From NCBI GenBank assembly GCA_037953625.1, contig CM075650.1, forward strand, positions 148,333,206-148,397,205: a stretch of 64,000 nt of DNA, written 5' to 3'. This DNA is from Crotalaria pallida (lineage: Eukaryota; Streptophyta; Magnoliopsida; Fabales; Fabaceae). Numbering within the stretch: the stretch's first letter is position 1; each line of letters starts with the position of its first letter. Both the position numbers and the translations under genes were made by a program. The notes beneath the pieces are model-generated. The model did not search any database, had not been told where the DNA came from, and saw only the letters and a program-made list of their open reading frames with translations. Shown here piece by piece: positions 34,332 through 45,906 of the stretch.

Positions 34332-35250
34332 GAGTAAATTACACTGACCTCTCCTAAGTTTTAGTCATATTACACAAACCACCCATCTTTTTAAACCTAC
34401 ACAAATCACCCTTAATTGTTATACTCACACTACACTTTATATCCCTCAACTCGATGAGCCATTAGAAAACTTGACAGAAGTGACCATCTGTCCATCACAT
34501 GTCAATTAATGATTTTTTTTTTTACCAAAATACTCTTTTATTAATTTTTATAAAACAAAACAGTAGTGACCATGTGTCCAACACATGTCAATTAATGATT
34601 ATTTTTTCCAAAATACCCTTTTATTAATTTTTATAAAATAAAACATTTTACCAAAATACCCTTTTATTAATTTTTATAAAATAAAACATTGTTAAATGCT
34701 TTCTAAAAACAGTAAATTATCTCTAAAATTAATACAAATTACTCATTCTATTCTTATATATAACTCTCTTTGAAGGATTTTTTTGTCCTTAGTATAATAC
34801 AAATTACTCCTTCTATTCTTATATATAAGTCTCTTTGAAGAATTTTTTTTGTCCTTAGTATAATCCTTATTTTTAATACAAACAACATTTAACAATGTTT
34901 TAGTTTATAAAAATTAATAAAAGAGTATTTTGGTAAAATGTTTTATTTTATAAAAATTAATAAAAGGGTATTTTGGTAAAAAAAAATCATTAATTGACAT
35001 GTGTTGGGCACATGGTCACTACTGTTTTGTTTTATAAAAATTAGTAAAAGGGTATTTTGGTAAAAAAAATTCATTAATTGACATGTGATGGGCACATGGT
35101 CACTTTTGTCAAGTTTTCTAACGGCTCATCAAAGGGGTATAGAGTGTAACGTGAATATAACAATTAAGGGTGATTTGTGTAGATTTAAAAAGATGAGGGA
35201 TGGTTTGTGTAATAGGGCTAAAACTCAGGGGAGGTCAGTGTAATTTAGTC
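34332..35250. mobile_element. Mutator-type foldback MITE, 919 bp
   Basis: The termini GAGTAAATTACACTGACC and the complement of GGTCAGTGTAATTTAGTC are flanked by a perfect 9-bp duplication ATTTAATTA (34323-34331 and 35251-35259). The inverted arms are about 300 bp or more; internal ACCAAAATAC-type words are themselves repeated. No coding capacity. Confidence 0.9.
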
Positions 35251-35259
35251 ATTTAATTA

Positions 35260-35629
35260 ATATTGTACGGTCATCAAACCTTCCCAAAAGTGAAATTATT
35301 TTTTCATATAACGCATGATAGAAACATTCGCATTTCTAAACTTTCCTAAAATTTAATTTATATTTGTATAATTATCAAGTTCTATACATGTGTAGTAGGA
35401 CAAGAAAGTGCAATTTAGATTAATTTTGCATTGAAAAAAACAAAAATATTACTTTATTATTGATATAGTACACTCTTATGGATTACCCATTTTCATGGAT
35501 AATTTGTGCACATTGGTTGTTGTGTATTTTGTTTTATTTACTATATTTTGGTTGTGACAGGAAAATCGAATGGAATATATGAACACATATATAGTAGAAT
35601 GTGATTAAAAAAATTAACATAGATATATA
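35260..35629. other. AT-rich spacer, nothing recognised
   Basis: No ORF or repeat structure that I can support. Confidence 0.4.
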
Positions 35630-35954
35630 AAATCTGGAGGAACAGCCACATAAAATGAAATTTTAATTTATTCATAATTTAATTTTGGCTTTCCTTACGC
35701 TATTTTGCTTGATTTTTATCTTCTAAAAATCTCGTTCATGCATTAATTGATTTAATTATTTACAAATTTAATTATTAGAAAAAAATTTATAATGATTATT
35801 GTTCTTATTTATTATTACTATATCAATTAAAGATAAATATTAAATTTTTTTTAATATCTGATATTAATATTTAATAAATAATAGAAACTATCCTGTGTAG
35901 AGACTGGAGCATCTTGCTATTTTAATTTACAATGGTTTGGAGGTTTTTTTAGAT

Positions 35955-36172
35955 GACATTTACTTTTTGACCCCCACCATTTTACTCACCAGCCCCCATT
36001 TTATTCCGCCTTATACTAGGCGGAGGTGCAAATTTTCACTTATCCGACTAGTGAAAGGCAGAAAAATACCGACTGACAAGAGGCGAAAAGTGAAAATTTG
36101 CAAGTCCACCTTGTATAAGGCGGAATAAAATGAGGTTTGTTGAGTAACGATGGGGGCCAAAAAGTACGACCC
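35955..36172. mobile_element. CCGCC-type foldback element, 218 bp
   Basis: GACATTTACTTTTTGACCCC on the left is inverted relative to GGGGGCCAAAAAGTACGACC on the right. The 9-bp duplication TTTTTAGAT lies at 35946-35954 and 36173-36181, and copy B at about 59640 lacks the insertion. The arms carry TTCCGCCTTATACTAGGCGG and its complement. Non-coding. Confidence 0.8.
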
Positions 36173-36422
36173 TTTTTAGATAGTATTGCTTTTGTTTCAT
36201 TTTATTTCTCGCTTGACACTTTTTAGATTTATTTTATTTGTTGTTTTATGAATTCAATAGTGAATTAATTAATTTTTTTTCAATTGTATTTTTACCTTTT
36301 GATATTTTAAAAGAGATTAATGTGTATGCATTGACGGTGTAAAGTTTTTTACATCATCAGTCAATCATCCACCATTCATTTGGATTGCTTTAATTTAAAA
36401 GTCAACAATCATAAACGGATAC

Positions 36423-36555
36423 AATTTTAAGGACAAAAATTATCTTAATGTTTTTATTATTTCTATCTTTAGAGTCATGAAAGTGTTTTTCTTCAAAAAG
36501 AGACGGAAAAAAGATCGTGAAGGATGAGACGGAATGTGTTTTCCGTCTGGTATGA
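36423..36555. repeat. Left inverted arm, partner at about 38955-39110
   Basis: AATTTTAAGGACAAAAAT, then TTTTATTATTTC and TGAAAGTGTTTTT, recur inverted near 39107 down to 39030. Both arms also carry AGACGGAA / TTCCGTCT words. Confidence 0.6.
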
Positions 36556-36716
36556 CTCGGAAAATCAAAACCATGATAATGAATTAACCAAATCCAAAAA
36601 ACAGAGAGAAATGGGAAATATTGGTACATTATCTTTGATGGAACTATATGTGATTATCACCGAAAGACAGATCTACAAAATAGATCCAATTATCAATCAA
36701 GGGTGATTCTATAATA

Positions 36717-36999
36717 CTCGCTTCGGCTGGAATTATAAGCAACAAAAAAACATATTACTCTTGATTTAAAATATAAGCAAAATTAACTAACTTTATTAAA
36801 TTTTGTTTCATTCCTAATGCCACTTTCTTAAAACATCTCTAGAAAATTGTAATCTTAATTAATTTTTGTTTTATTCTCAATACTACTTTCCAAAAATATC
36901 TCTATTTTTTATAAATTTGAGAAAATTAAATACAATCAACTAACCTCCTTAATAAACGTAAAAGTAGTTAAAATTGCTTATAATTTAAGTCGAAAGGAA
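36717..36999. mobile_element. Stowaway-like MITE, 283 bp
   Basis: CTCGCTTCGGCTGGAATTAT on the left pairs with the complement of ATAATTTAAGTCGAAAGGAA on the right, with TA at both flanks (36715-36716 and 37000-37001). Confidence 0.75.
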
Positions 37000-37009
37000 T
37001 ACTCTTTAT

Positions 37010-37636
37010 GAGTTTTTTTTTTTATGCTCCATATACTTCATTTTCCATTATACCCTCATCCCTAACCTTCAGTCCTACATTATTCCACTCTTCACACACA
37101 CCATTACCAATGGCTGTCCACCACCACAGCCAACATCCTCCACCGCGCCGCCCCACCACCACCACCTGTAATTTCATTTAATTTTTTTAACTCTTCCTCC
37201 ATGCTTCTTCTCCTATCTTTTAAGACAAAAGGAAACAAAGTCACCACAATCTTGAAATCAAATATGCAATTTTGTTCGTTGTTAATCTCTAGATCTGAGT
37301 TTTGCATCAACCCACCATGGTTTAATTTGCAACCCCAGATATGCACCAAATCCATACCGCGAGCCACCCCGTCTGTTGCCAACGCCTCACCCGTGACAAA
37401 GTTGTCACATGACAGAGCTCAGAGCTTCTATGTGTGGTGGCTGCGACCCTCACGACGGTGACGGAAAGGCTCAGAGCTTCTACGAGTACAACAACTAACA
37501 ATAACTCTTTCCCTCTCATCCTTCACATCGATGACTTCAATGTTGATTGATTTTCAATTTCCCATTTTCATTTTTAATCAATGTAGATGTATGGGTTATT
37601 CTTCCTTTAGTTCAACTTTCAATCAGTTTTCTTCCT
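37010..37636. other. Intergenic with short His/Pro-rich codon stretches
   Basis: A CCACCACC-rich patch at 37085-37170 and overlapping short ORFs on both strands (37100-37520) are seen, but no family is recognisable and no frame is long. Treated as non-coding. Confidence 0.35.
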
Positions 37637-37828
37637 TTGTTTTTTTTTTCTATAATCTTTTGCCAGTACCACATGTGTTCTCAAGAGCGCCCTATCTTGC
37701 ACGAGGTCACGTTCCTATGCCTCTTCCAGCGAGGTGTGTTAACCGGGAATCGAACCTGAGACTTTTTAATTTCAGGTCCTATTCCCAAATTCTCAAGTTC
37801 GCAGAATCGCACCACTTGAGTGCCACGA
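37637..37828 (-). mobile_element. tRNA-derived SINE
   Basis: On the minus strand an A-box-like TGGCACTCAAGTGG (complement of about 37811-37824) is followed about 65 bases later by a B-box GGTTCGATTCC (complement of about 37745-37755). A tRNA-unrelated body comes next, then an A-rich tail (complement of the T-run at about 37641-37650). Pol III box order, size of about 190 bp and the tail are what a plant SINE shows. The target duplication was not found. Confidence 0.6.
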
Positions 37829-38114
37829 TGGAAGGAGGAGGGAGAAAATAAAAAAATAACATGACATCAGCCGGAGTGATTTTTAGGTGGATAAGGGTGG
37901 ATTGTAAAATTAAGGGTAAAATAGGTATTTCACAATTCCAATCTTTACCATTGATTATTTTTATTAATAAATCAAGGGTTCTAGTTCATTTTTGTTATTT
38001 GGAGCATGAATTCTAAAACTCAAGAAGGGGCATTAAAGAGGTTGCCATCAAGGGCTAAAGTAAATTGTTCACGGAGAGTGGATTCAATTTGGTTCTATGC
38101 CTAATAATAAACTC

Positions 38115-38679
38115 GGATTTTTCTTTTTGGTCCTCACAAATTATTCTTTGGCCCCCACTGACTTAAACAAATCGGATGATTTTTTCCGCTTGAAATAAGG
38201 CGGAAACAAAATAAAACAATTTGGCCCCCATTTATCGACTTTACGGAGGCGGAAGATGATTTCCGATTTTCAAAAGGCGGAAACTATTTAAATTTCTACC
38301 GATTTGCATAAGGCGGAAGAACTACCGACTATTTAAAAGCGGAAATACTTCCGCTTTTTAAGGAGCGGAACAATTAAAATGTTGAAATCCCAGAAATGCC
38401 CCTCCGTGAACCCTCCACCTCCCTTTTGTATGTGAGCGAACGGAGGGGCAATTTTGGTATTATAACAAATTTTTAATATTTCCGTCTGATGAAAGGCGAA
38501 ATACTCTATTTTATTTATGACTTTTAAAAGGCGGAAGATAATACGACTTGCATAAGGCAGAAAATGTTTTATTTTGTTTTCGCCTTTGTTTCAAACGAAA
38601 AGAATCTTCCGACTTGTTTCAAGCGATAAATAACAAATGAGGACCAAAAAGTAACGTGTCAGGGCAAAAAGAAAAAGTA
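38115..38679. mobile_element. CCGCC-type foldback element, 565 bp
   Basis: The left end GGATTTTTCTTTTTGG pairs with the complement of the right end (TACTTTTTCTTTTTGC). The 9-bp duplication AATAAACTC lies at 38106-38114 and 38680-38688. Inside, AAGGCGGAA/TTCCGC words recur many times on both strands, with a GC-richer centre at about 38395-38450. Confidence 0.8.
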
Positions 38680-38954
38680 AATAAACTCCGCCACTGCTAA
38701 AGGTATCAAAGTGTGCTACCTCCGGCCCTTTTCGCAAAAACAAACAAACTTGGGAAACCATTGAATCGACGTAAACTAATTAAACTTATTGCTATTGGTG
38801 TGCTGGAAAGAACAATGACATGGCATCAGGAACAATAATATATGTTGTATAGAATATGTGTGGCTAACATTGTTAACATGATTACTCAGCAAAGGTTCAT
38901 CAGTGCCGGTGAGGCTGTGAGAAGATGGGAGTTCCCTTAGCAATAGCCCGTACT

Positions 38955-39110
38955 AGACTTTGGCCTTTTCCGTCTCATCCCAGACGGAAGTGTTTTATGT
39001 GTTTTCCGTATCACTATTTACGGATTTTTTTTTTTTTTACAAAAACACTTTCGTGATTTCGAAAACGGAAATAATAAAACTAGTGGGGTTATTTTTGTCC
39101 TTAAAATTAT
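38955..39110. repeat. Right inverted arm, partner at about 36423-36555
   Basis: This is the complement of the left arm and contains TTTTCCGTCTCATCCCAGAC, a small stem-loop of its own. Together the arms bracket about 2.4 kb holding a Stowaway-like MITE, a SINE and a CCGCC foldback. Confidence 0.6.
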
Positions 39111-39296
39111 AAAATGAGGACCAAAAACTTACTAATGGAGTCAAAAATCAAATCCCGTAATAAATTAACCTTTGTTAATCGGCCAGCCCAAAAATATGAT
39201 GGGTCAGTTCGAATTAGTCAGGTTGAACCCCTTTGACTCAAGATCTTTCAAAATAATTCAAACAGTACAGAAAATTTGATAACTTAAAAAATATTA

Positions 39297-39566
39297 CTTT
39301 CGTTCTTAAATATAAGATCATCTTTGACATTTTTATTTTGTTCCTATATATAAGATCATATGCCAATTTTCGATGATCATTAATTTCTTTTTTCCACAAA
39401 CACCCATGTTTATTTAACCCTTTTTAGATTCTCAATCATATTAATAGGGGTAATTTTGAAAATATATATCAAAGGTTCACATTTCCAATATAATTAAAAA
39501 AATTAATCAACTTTCTTAATAAATATGAAATCTACCAAAAGAGTCCTATATATACGGACGAAGGGG
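39297..39566. mobile_element. Stowaway-like MITE, 270 bp
   Basis: CTTTCGTTCTTAAATATAAG pairs imperfectly with the complement of TATATATACGGACGAAGGGG; TA flanks lie at 39295-39296 and 39567-39568. Copy B of the duplication has no such element at the equivalent place. Confidence 0.75.
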
Positions 39567-39991
39567 TACCATATTTTCTTGTTGGATCTGTCTAGTTTTC
39601 AGATCTCACATTGAAATCAACCCAATAAAAATCAAACAACACTCTCTATATTGTAAATTACAATGATAGCCATGCTTTTCTAGTATGTTTCCTTGCTTTC
39701 GCGTTTCTACTTTCCAATTCAATGATTTATTACTAAGGAATTTAATGGTAAATGTATTTTTTTTTTGTTGCAGAATGGTAAATGTATTTGAGATCTTAAT
39801 TAATATTTTGCATAACAAAATAATAATAATAAATAAAATAAAAAATGAGTCATCCAATTCAAACCACTTTATTCATTAGAACCACTATTCATCATAATGA
39901 AACGAATCCAAACCATAACAAAAATCACTTTTATGTTTAGATCAAATAATTGTATATCTTAAAATCGATCCGAAGCAAACAACAAACACCC

Positions 39992-40402
39992 TTATATAAA
40001 ACTTTTTCCCTTCATCTTCAGATTTTTGTTTGGGACGATGGTTGTGGTTGGAGAGGAAGGAAGACAAATTTTAGTAGGGTGAGACTGCTTCCTAGGGCAT
40101 CTCCTGTAGGATTGGGTTTGGAAGACAGAGGCGTCCTTGGAGATCTGGACGAGGATGCCGCTATTTGTGGGGCTGCGATTCTCAGAGGAAGGGGTATGTG
40201 TAGGGTTATCAAGATGCGCATCTAGGCCATTAGTGTTGGCGTTATTCTTGAGGAATTCTTCTAGACTAGGCTTGTCTCCAGTTGGGAAGCCCTTTTTGGC
40301 CCGAAGACGGTCGAGCCAATCAGCTGGTACCTTCATGCTCTTCTTCTTCTTCTTCAACTCTTTGCTTAACAAATTGAGGATTTCGATGCCCTTGCCCTTC
40401 AT
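39992..40402 (-). CDS. Uncharacterised plant protein, WLDRLR-KGFPTG family, short member A
   Basis: An open frame of 136 residues beginning MKGKGIEIL, with a lysine cluster, then WLDRLRAKKGFPTGDKPSLEEFL (about residues 29-51). A variable Asn/Thr/Ser-rich middle follows, then ISKDASVFQTQSYRRCPRKQSHPTKICLPSSP (about 86-118) and a short basic end. It lacks the acidic and WKAVKFVYRKE parts of the 249-residue relative. The start is supported by a TATA-like CCTATTTAACGC about 80 bases upstream that is conserved in the duplicate gene. It lies inside segmental-duplication copy A. The function is unknown; all conserved positions of both blocks are retained, so of the two short copies it is the likelier to be working. 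Confidence 0.65.
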   Translation of the reverse strand: MKGKGIEILNLLSKELKKKKKSMKVPADWLDRLRAKKGFPTGDKPSLEEFLKNNANTNGLDAHLDNPTHTPSSENRSPTNSGILVQISKDASVFQTQSYRRCPRKQSHPTKICLPSSPTTTIVPNKNLKMKGKSFI

Positions 40403-40477
40403 GGTAGGTGAAAAAAAGGTTATGGAGAGATTGAGGGTTTGTAGGTGAGTTGTGAGTGTGAGTGTGTGAAAGTGAAA

Positions 40478-40490
40478 GCGTTAAATAGGA
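40478..40490 (-). promoter_or_regulatory. Putative TATA box of the 39992 gene
   Basis: On the minus strand TCCTATTTAACGC lies about 80 bases before the ATG. The same word lies at the same distance from the duplicate gene at 60551. Confidence 0.45.
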
Positions 40491-41185
40491 CTGACAAACG
40501 CAAGGGGGAGCACAATGAACGTGGTTGTAACAAGTCATTTGCCGACACGTGGACAACATCTAGTTAGCAACTTAGCATGATGACGCGTTTTCAAGTTCTG
40601 ACATGTATATCTACCGTTCAACATCACATGGAAAAAAATCTTTATTTTCCTACTCTAATAGCTTATTTTAGATTTTTTTTTAAGTTTTATTAAAAGTTTC
40701 AAAAATTTGTAATTTTTTTTAAATTATCTTCTTAATATTTAGATGAGACTAAAGTCTTATATTGTTTTATTAATGACAATTATAGATCCGTTATGGCGTA
40801 TCTTCTTTCTATACTAAAAGCTTAGAAATTATGTAACTTAAAAATATTTGAATTTCTTTTGAAATAAAAACAAATAATATTGGGGTTTTTTACAAATTAT
40901 ATTTTAATAAGTTAATTGAAATCCAAATTTCGATCAATAATATAAAATTTAAGATTGATTTTCATTTTTTTTTATAGAAGGAGCATAAGGTATGGAAACA
41001 AATGATGAATATGTCAATTTAAGAGCAATCTAATGCTTGGATCTTTTCAATAACGTTAGGAAGTTTTTAATCTTTTGAAAAATGCTGAGTTTGTTTTTTT
41101 TTTTTAAAAAAAAAATTAGTTTTGGCAAAATAAAATTTTCGAGTCCCTAAAACTTTTAAACAAATTAGTTTTAGTTTTTATCATC
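40491..41185. other. Upstream flank of the 39992 gene, duplicated
   Basis: AT-rich sequence matching 61035-61343 and 63146-63540 of copy B. The site GTTATGGCGTATC at about 40792 is the uninterrupted version of the solo-LTR target in copy B. Confidence 0.6.
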
Positions 41186-41195
41186 ATTCTTTAAG

Positions 41196-41727
41196 GATTA
41201 AACTGTCCCTTTAGTCCCTTACTTTGTAAAGAGCTTTCATTTAGTCCGTGACTTTTCAATAATTCCTCTTTAGTCCCCCACTTTAAAAAAGCTACTCACA
41301 TTAGTTCCTGACAACTTTCTCCGTTCGTTAACATCTTACATACGTGGCGTTAAATAACCTATACGACATCTAATTGTTGTGTTGCTACCACAGATTCAAC
41401 TACTGTATTTTAAGCAACTGTGTCACAGCTTTAGCAGCTGCCTTATCTGCAGCTACATTAGCTTTTGCAACTGCCTTAACTACCTCTTCTGCGGTCCTAG
41501 TCTCTTCTTCCTCCAATTTTTGTCTTTTGAATTCAACATCATGTGTAAGACGTTAATGACCACGTGCGTATAAGTTAGTTAACGATTTCGTCTATGAACG
41601 GAGAAAGTTGTCAGAGACTAACATGAGTAACTTTTTCCAAAGTGAGGGACTAAAGATGAATTATTGAAAAATTAGGGACTAAAGTGAAAGCTCTTACAAA
41701 GTGAGGGACTAAAGTGACAATTTAGTC
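41196..41727. mobile_element. Mutator-type foldback MITE, 532 bp
   Basis: GATTAAACTGTCCCTTTAGT on the left pairs with the complement of ACTAAAGTGACAATTTAGTC on the right. A perfect 10-bp duplication ATTCTTTAAG lies at 41186-41195 and 41728-41737. Copy B at about 63530 has a single ATTCTTTAAG with no insertion, an empty-site proof. Confidence 0.9.
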
Positions 41728-41810
41728 ATTCTTTAAGTGATGACATGTAAACACAACAACTGGCCAGTTGTCATATTAGTTGCTACAGTCACTGTGGCTA
41801 GTGTTGGACT

Positions 41811-42311
41811 TAGGAGTGAGAATGAGTCAGGCCAAGTCAACCCTTGACAAAAATAGGCTCAGCCTGTGTTTCAAAATCAAGGCCCAAGCTTGGCCAAGTG
41901 ACCCGTCATATGCCAAATTTTAAGTCTTGACTCGGCCTTTTTCAAAGTTTGGCCTAGCCCAAAAGCCCACATAAAAGCCTGTTTGTACCATACAAAATTA
42001 TATTGCAACAAAAATAAAATAATATAAAAACTTCAATGACCTCGAGTCTCAAATTAATTAACTAACAAAGCACAACCATTTATAAATATCATAAACATTA
42101 TGTCTCAACTTAATAAAAACCAAATAGAACCATTATGAACTTAATCCAATGGTGTTTGATAGTACAAAATAGCAGCAAACAATCTAAGTCACCTTAAGAA
42201 TTATTAGGATTATGATTTGATTTAATAAGAAAATAAAGAAATTGTTATTTTTATTTTTAAATATTAAAATTTTACAGCTAATTTTACCATTATTAAAATA
42301 TATAATATATA
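41811..42311. other. Intergenic with one possible hAT arm
   Basis: GGCCAAG, GGCCCAAGC and GGCCTAGCCC words cluster at 41820-41990, reminiscent of one arm of a hAT-like MITE, but no opposite end was found. Confidence 0.3.
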
Positions 42312-42320
42312 AAAATATTT

Positions 42321-42522
42321 GGGAGATGTTATTTGCACCCTTGTCATTACTCCATACACCCAACTTTTATAATTTTTTACACCAAATTTCCAATAATACC
42401 CTAATCATTACTACTCACACCCATACATCTATTATTTACACCCATCACTAATATTTACACCCCTAATCCTAAAAACCTATATATATCAATACTCACACCC
42501 TATATATTACTACTTACACCCA

Positions 42523-42553
<31 letters not shown>

Positions 42554-43310
42554 CTTCTCCATACAGATCCTCTTCTCCATAAAAATCATGTTCACCACTT
42601 TGCTCACTCAAAATCTTGCATGTCTTTTTAACCATTGAAAACATTATTGTGAATTTTGTTGATGCGTTGTTTTTAATCAAAGGTAATTTCTTCTTTTCCT
42701 GTCCCAATTCGTGAAAGATGCAGACGCAAGATAAACAAATCGGATGCCCAATTCGTCCATAAATCGGATGATCAAAATTTCTCCAGATTGAATGATAATA
42801 ATAGAAAGTTAAAAATAAATAAATAAAAGAAATAGTAGTAGTAGTAATTTACATATATCAAGACGAAGCTTCAAAGTGAAGCTGTGTTCAGTGACTTGTT
42901 TCAACAAACTGGAACTAGCGAGCATCAATGCATGAGGAGTCAAAGCATGATCGAGAATGTATTGGCATTGGGATATATATTCAGTGTTCATTGAGAAGCA
43001 TTTTAGTGTGTTCTCCATATGAAACGGATTAAACATCCGTCATTGAAAGCATTCGTTTATAATATATGATCCGTAAGGGACGGATGATGGATCCTTCATT
43101 TATAAAACGGATTGAACATCCGTTATTTGCCACGGATGAATCATCCGTACTTAAAAAATGAATTTCATCCGGGTGTGATTATTAAGATTACTTGGTTTTA
43201 AAACTAAGTTTACGAATATTAGTTAGTAGGGATATTTTTGGAAGTGCAATACAAAACTTTTAAATTTATGAGTGTAAATAACAAAGTCATGGATGTTAAT
43301 AAAATCTCCC
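42321..43310. mobile_element. Mutator-type foldback MITE, 990 bp
   Basis: GGGAGATGTTATTTGCACCC and the complement of the right end (GGGAGATTTTATTAACATCC) are inverted termini. The perfect 9-bp duplication AAAATATTT lies at 42312-42320 and 43311-43319. The interior holds a CTT microsatellite and several ATCCGT/ACGGAT palindromic words at 43020-43150. No transposase. Confidence 0.85.
42525..42557. repeat. CTT microsatellite
   Basis: About eleven perfect CTT units inside the 990-bp foldback MITE. It produces a spurious poly-Glu reading frame on the other strand. Confidence 0.95.
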
Positions 43311-43319
43311 AAAATATTT

Positions 43320-45800
43320 ATAATCTATACTATATATAAATCCAAATGGATATCATACACCTTCATACCCATTTCCCGCTCAAAACACTCATTAATAACA
43401 CTATTAATTATTATTATTGTTGGGTGAAGTCTTGGAGAAGCTTCATAGAAACTGAAGAGACAATGTATGTGTGATAGACTGATAGTTGTTCAATGTATGT
43501 GTGTGATAACAAAAACCTCTCTTCCTGCCTCACGACTCTGTCTCTCTCTCACTCTCTCACTCTCTCTTTCTTCTCATTGCTCTCTCTCTCAACTCTATCT
43601 CTCTTTCTCACTCTATCACTCCCGCACTCTCTCTCATCATCTCATCACCGCACCACCGCGAATCGCGCCGCCACCACCACGTCGCCGCGAATCGCGCTGC
43701 CACCACCACCCGCTCTCTCTTGCTCTCTCATTCTCCCATCATCACACCACCGGAAATCGCGGCGGCCACCACCATCACCCGCTCCGCTCACCCATTTCAC
43801 CTTCCCTCTCTATCTCATCAATCTCTGCCATGTCTCTCTTTTCTGGATTTGGGTATTTTAAATGTTTTCATTCTCATCCTCAAATCCCTAACCCATTTCG
43901 TTTTTTTTTCTTGCTTCTGTACAGGTTATGGCTTATATTGAAATTTAAGGATGGAGATTTGCCATGATGTTGTTGGATTCATGGTGGTTCACCATCACTT
44001 ACGGTAACACGACACTCTCTTTTTTTTATTATTCTTGGAGTTTTTGATTTGGGGTTTGCTATTGTTTTTCTAATAATGAGTTTTGTTTTTTTCCTTCAAA
44101 TAGGTATTTTTATGAATTTAATCACTTCTTTTAATTTACAAGGATAGTTATTTTTGAGTGATTCATTCTTCTAAATAGATTAATGACATATGCACTTTAT
44201 TTAGTTCAGAGGCATAGATTTTTTTTTTGCTGCAAGATGCGTCCTAATGCTTGCAAATAATGATACTGTTTTGTCAAACTTGATTGTTAGCTTTGAATAT
44301 GAAGGATTCAAGCATTGAGCTAGATTTTAATTTTATTTGTTGCAGTCTGAGCATATTTTGTTCTCGGATAAACACAACAGGTTTGTTGGGAAATAAAAAA
44401 GAAACCTTAGATATAATAAAAATAAATTTCAGTATTTGTTTGGTTTGTAATTCATTTTTATGTCCACATTATATCAGTGTCCTATGTGTATGAGTAGAGA
44501 ATATTTATCTCTCTTTTACTTTTGTGCTTTCATAATGTTTCCCTTTTTTTAATTAAAACCAATATATGAATTTGGAAAATTAAAGGTCAAAAGGTGAAAA
44601 CCCAGGACACTAATATATTGTGGTTAACTTCTATTTCAGTCATTATTGGGCTGCACATGAGGTGTATGATCAAATTCCTATTATGATTTTTTTTGTTACA
44701 ATATGAAGCCATAACTCCAATCGTTGTGTTGAGGAGAAATAGTAGCATGGAAGTTGAATTTAAAGAACAGAGAAAACGGAGGACAGTTGTTGATGAAAGG
44801 GAAGGTAAGATGACGAAATTATGTTGGTATCTTTAAATTGTGCGATTTCATTTTGTTGGTTTCATTCCGTGTTGCATGTTTTGTTGGGAATTTTGTTCTT
44901 AACTCTCTCCTTTGTCCTCTTGCAGGGAATTTGAGTGTCAAAGTGAGGTATGATGTTAAACTCAAATTATTTGAGTATTGTGTTACTCTCCAATTGTTGA
45001 TATTATTTCACATTATTGATTTAATATCATGTACTTTAGAAAATTTGCTTTTCCTTTGACCATGGACACTTTTCCTTTGAGATAATATATCTAATAGAAA
45101 ATCTGCTATAATTATTTTCTTTAGGATTAGGATTAGGATTGAGTCATAATCCTCAGATTTAAAACCAATTTAAGACTCAATATGTCTATTTGTAATAAAT
45201 ATCTGGTTGCTGTGCTGACTTGCTGGTGTTGTTGCTGGGCTATTGTTGCTGCTGCTACAAGGAAGAAGTACAAGGTAATAGGTTTCAGTAAAACAAGATG
45301 AGATGATACTACAAACTTGCTTCTTAGAGTATACCTTTTATTGATATATTTATGCCATATGAAGTTAAGGTATTTGACAAAAGGTCCAGCTTAGAGATTT
45401 TAGAGTTTTTTGATGTGAAAAGTATAAGCACAAGTTTCTTTAACTTTGATTAGTGTTTTTAGGACTAATGTACATGTTCAATTGTTCAAAAAAATGTACA
45501 TGCTTATAGTGTTGACAAGCAGTAGTTAAATAGTGCAGAGTGATTATATGGAAGGTAAAATGCATTAATTTGTATACAGATAGTATGGCAATTGTTGGTG
45601 GGCTTAAAGACATGATAATTTTTTGCATAAGTTTTTAGGCATACAAAGATAAATGCAAATGTACTAATTATTTGTTAGTTATTTTTAAATTCACTACATT
45701 ATAAACTGAAATATGCAGGTGGTAGACAAGCTTATTTGGTGCAAAAAGGAAAGCTCTGAAATTGGTGATAGAAGTTGGTAAGAATAATTAGTGTTGTGAG
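43320..45800 (+). other. Candidate spliced transcription unit, weak coding signal
   Basis: A TATATATAAATC word at about 43332 is followed by a CT-repeat leader (43540-43620) and Pro/Arg-codon-rich sequence. Acceptor- and donor-like junctions then follow: TTCTGTACAG at 43923, ACG-GTAACAC at 44002, TATTTCAG at 44639, CTCTTGCAG at 44927, GAG-GTATGA at 44949, ATATGCAG at 45718 and TTG-GTAAGA at 45778. No frame joins these into a recognisable protein. It could be a decayed gene, a transposon-captured fragment or a non-coding transcript. Confidence 0.3.
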
Positions 45801-45906
45801 TGATTAAAAGTTGGTAAGGCTCTATTGAATTTGATTATATGCAATTTAATTAAATGATTTGTACTGCCTATTGTTGTTGGTTTTATATCTCTGCAAGATG
45901 AGATTA

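Larger units (their letters stand above)
35630..41810. repeat. Segmental duplication, copy A (interrupted)
   Basis: Blocks at about 35630-35945, 36182-36320, 39175-39245, 39600-40480, 40560-41185 and 41738-41810 match, in the same order and orientation, blocks of 59310-63620. The differences are mostly insertions: foldbacks, Stowaway-like MITEs and a 2.8-kb composite stretch here, and a solo LTR in copy B. Confidence 0.8.

Noticed and set aside
42510..42707. Minus-strand ORF with a long Glu run
   Set aside because: Product of the CTT microsatellite inside a foldback MITE.
43467..43967. 166-codon ORF rich in Ser, Leu, His and Arg
   Set aside because: Derived from a CT-repeat and CCACCACC-rich leader; frame not supported by any motif.
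45119..45142. GGATTAGGATTAGGATT considered as interstitial telomere repeat
   Set aside because: Plant telomere is TTTAGGG; this is a short GGATTA slippage run.
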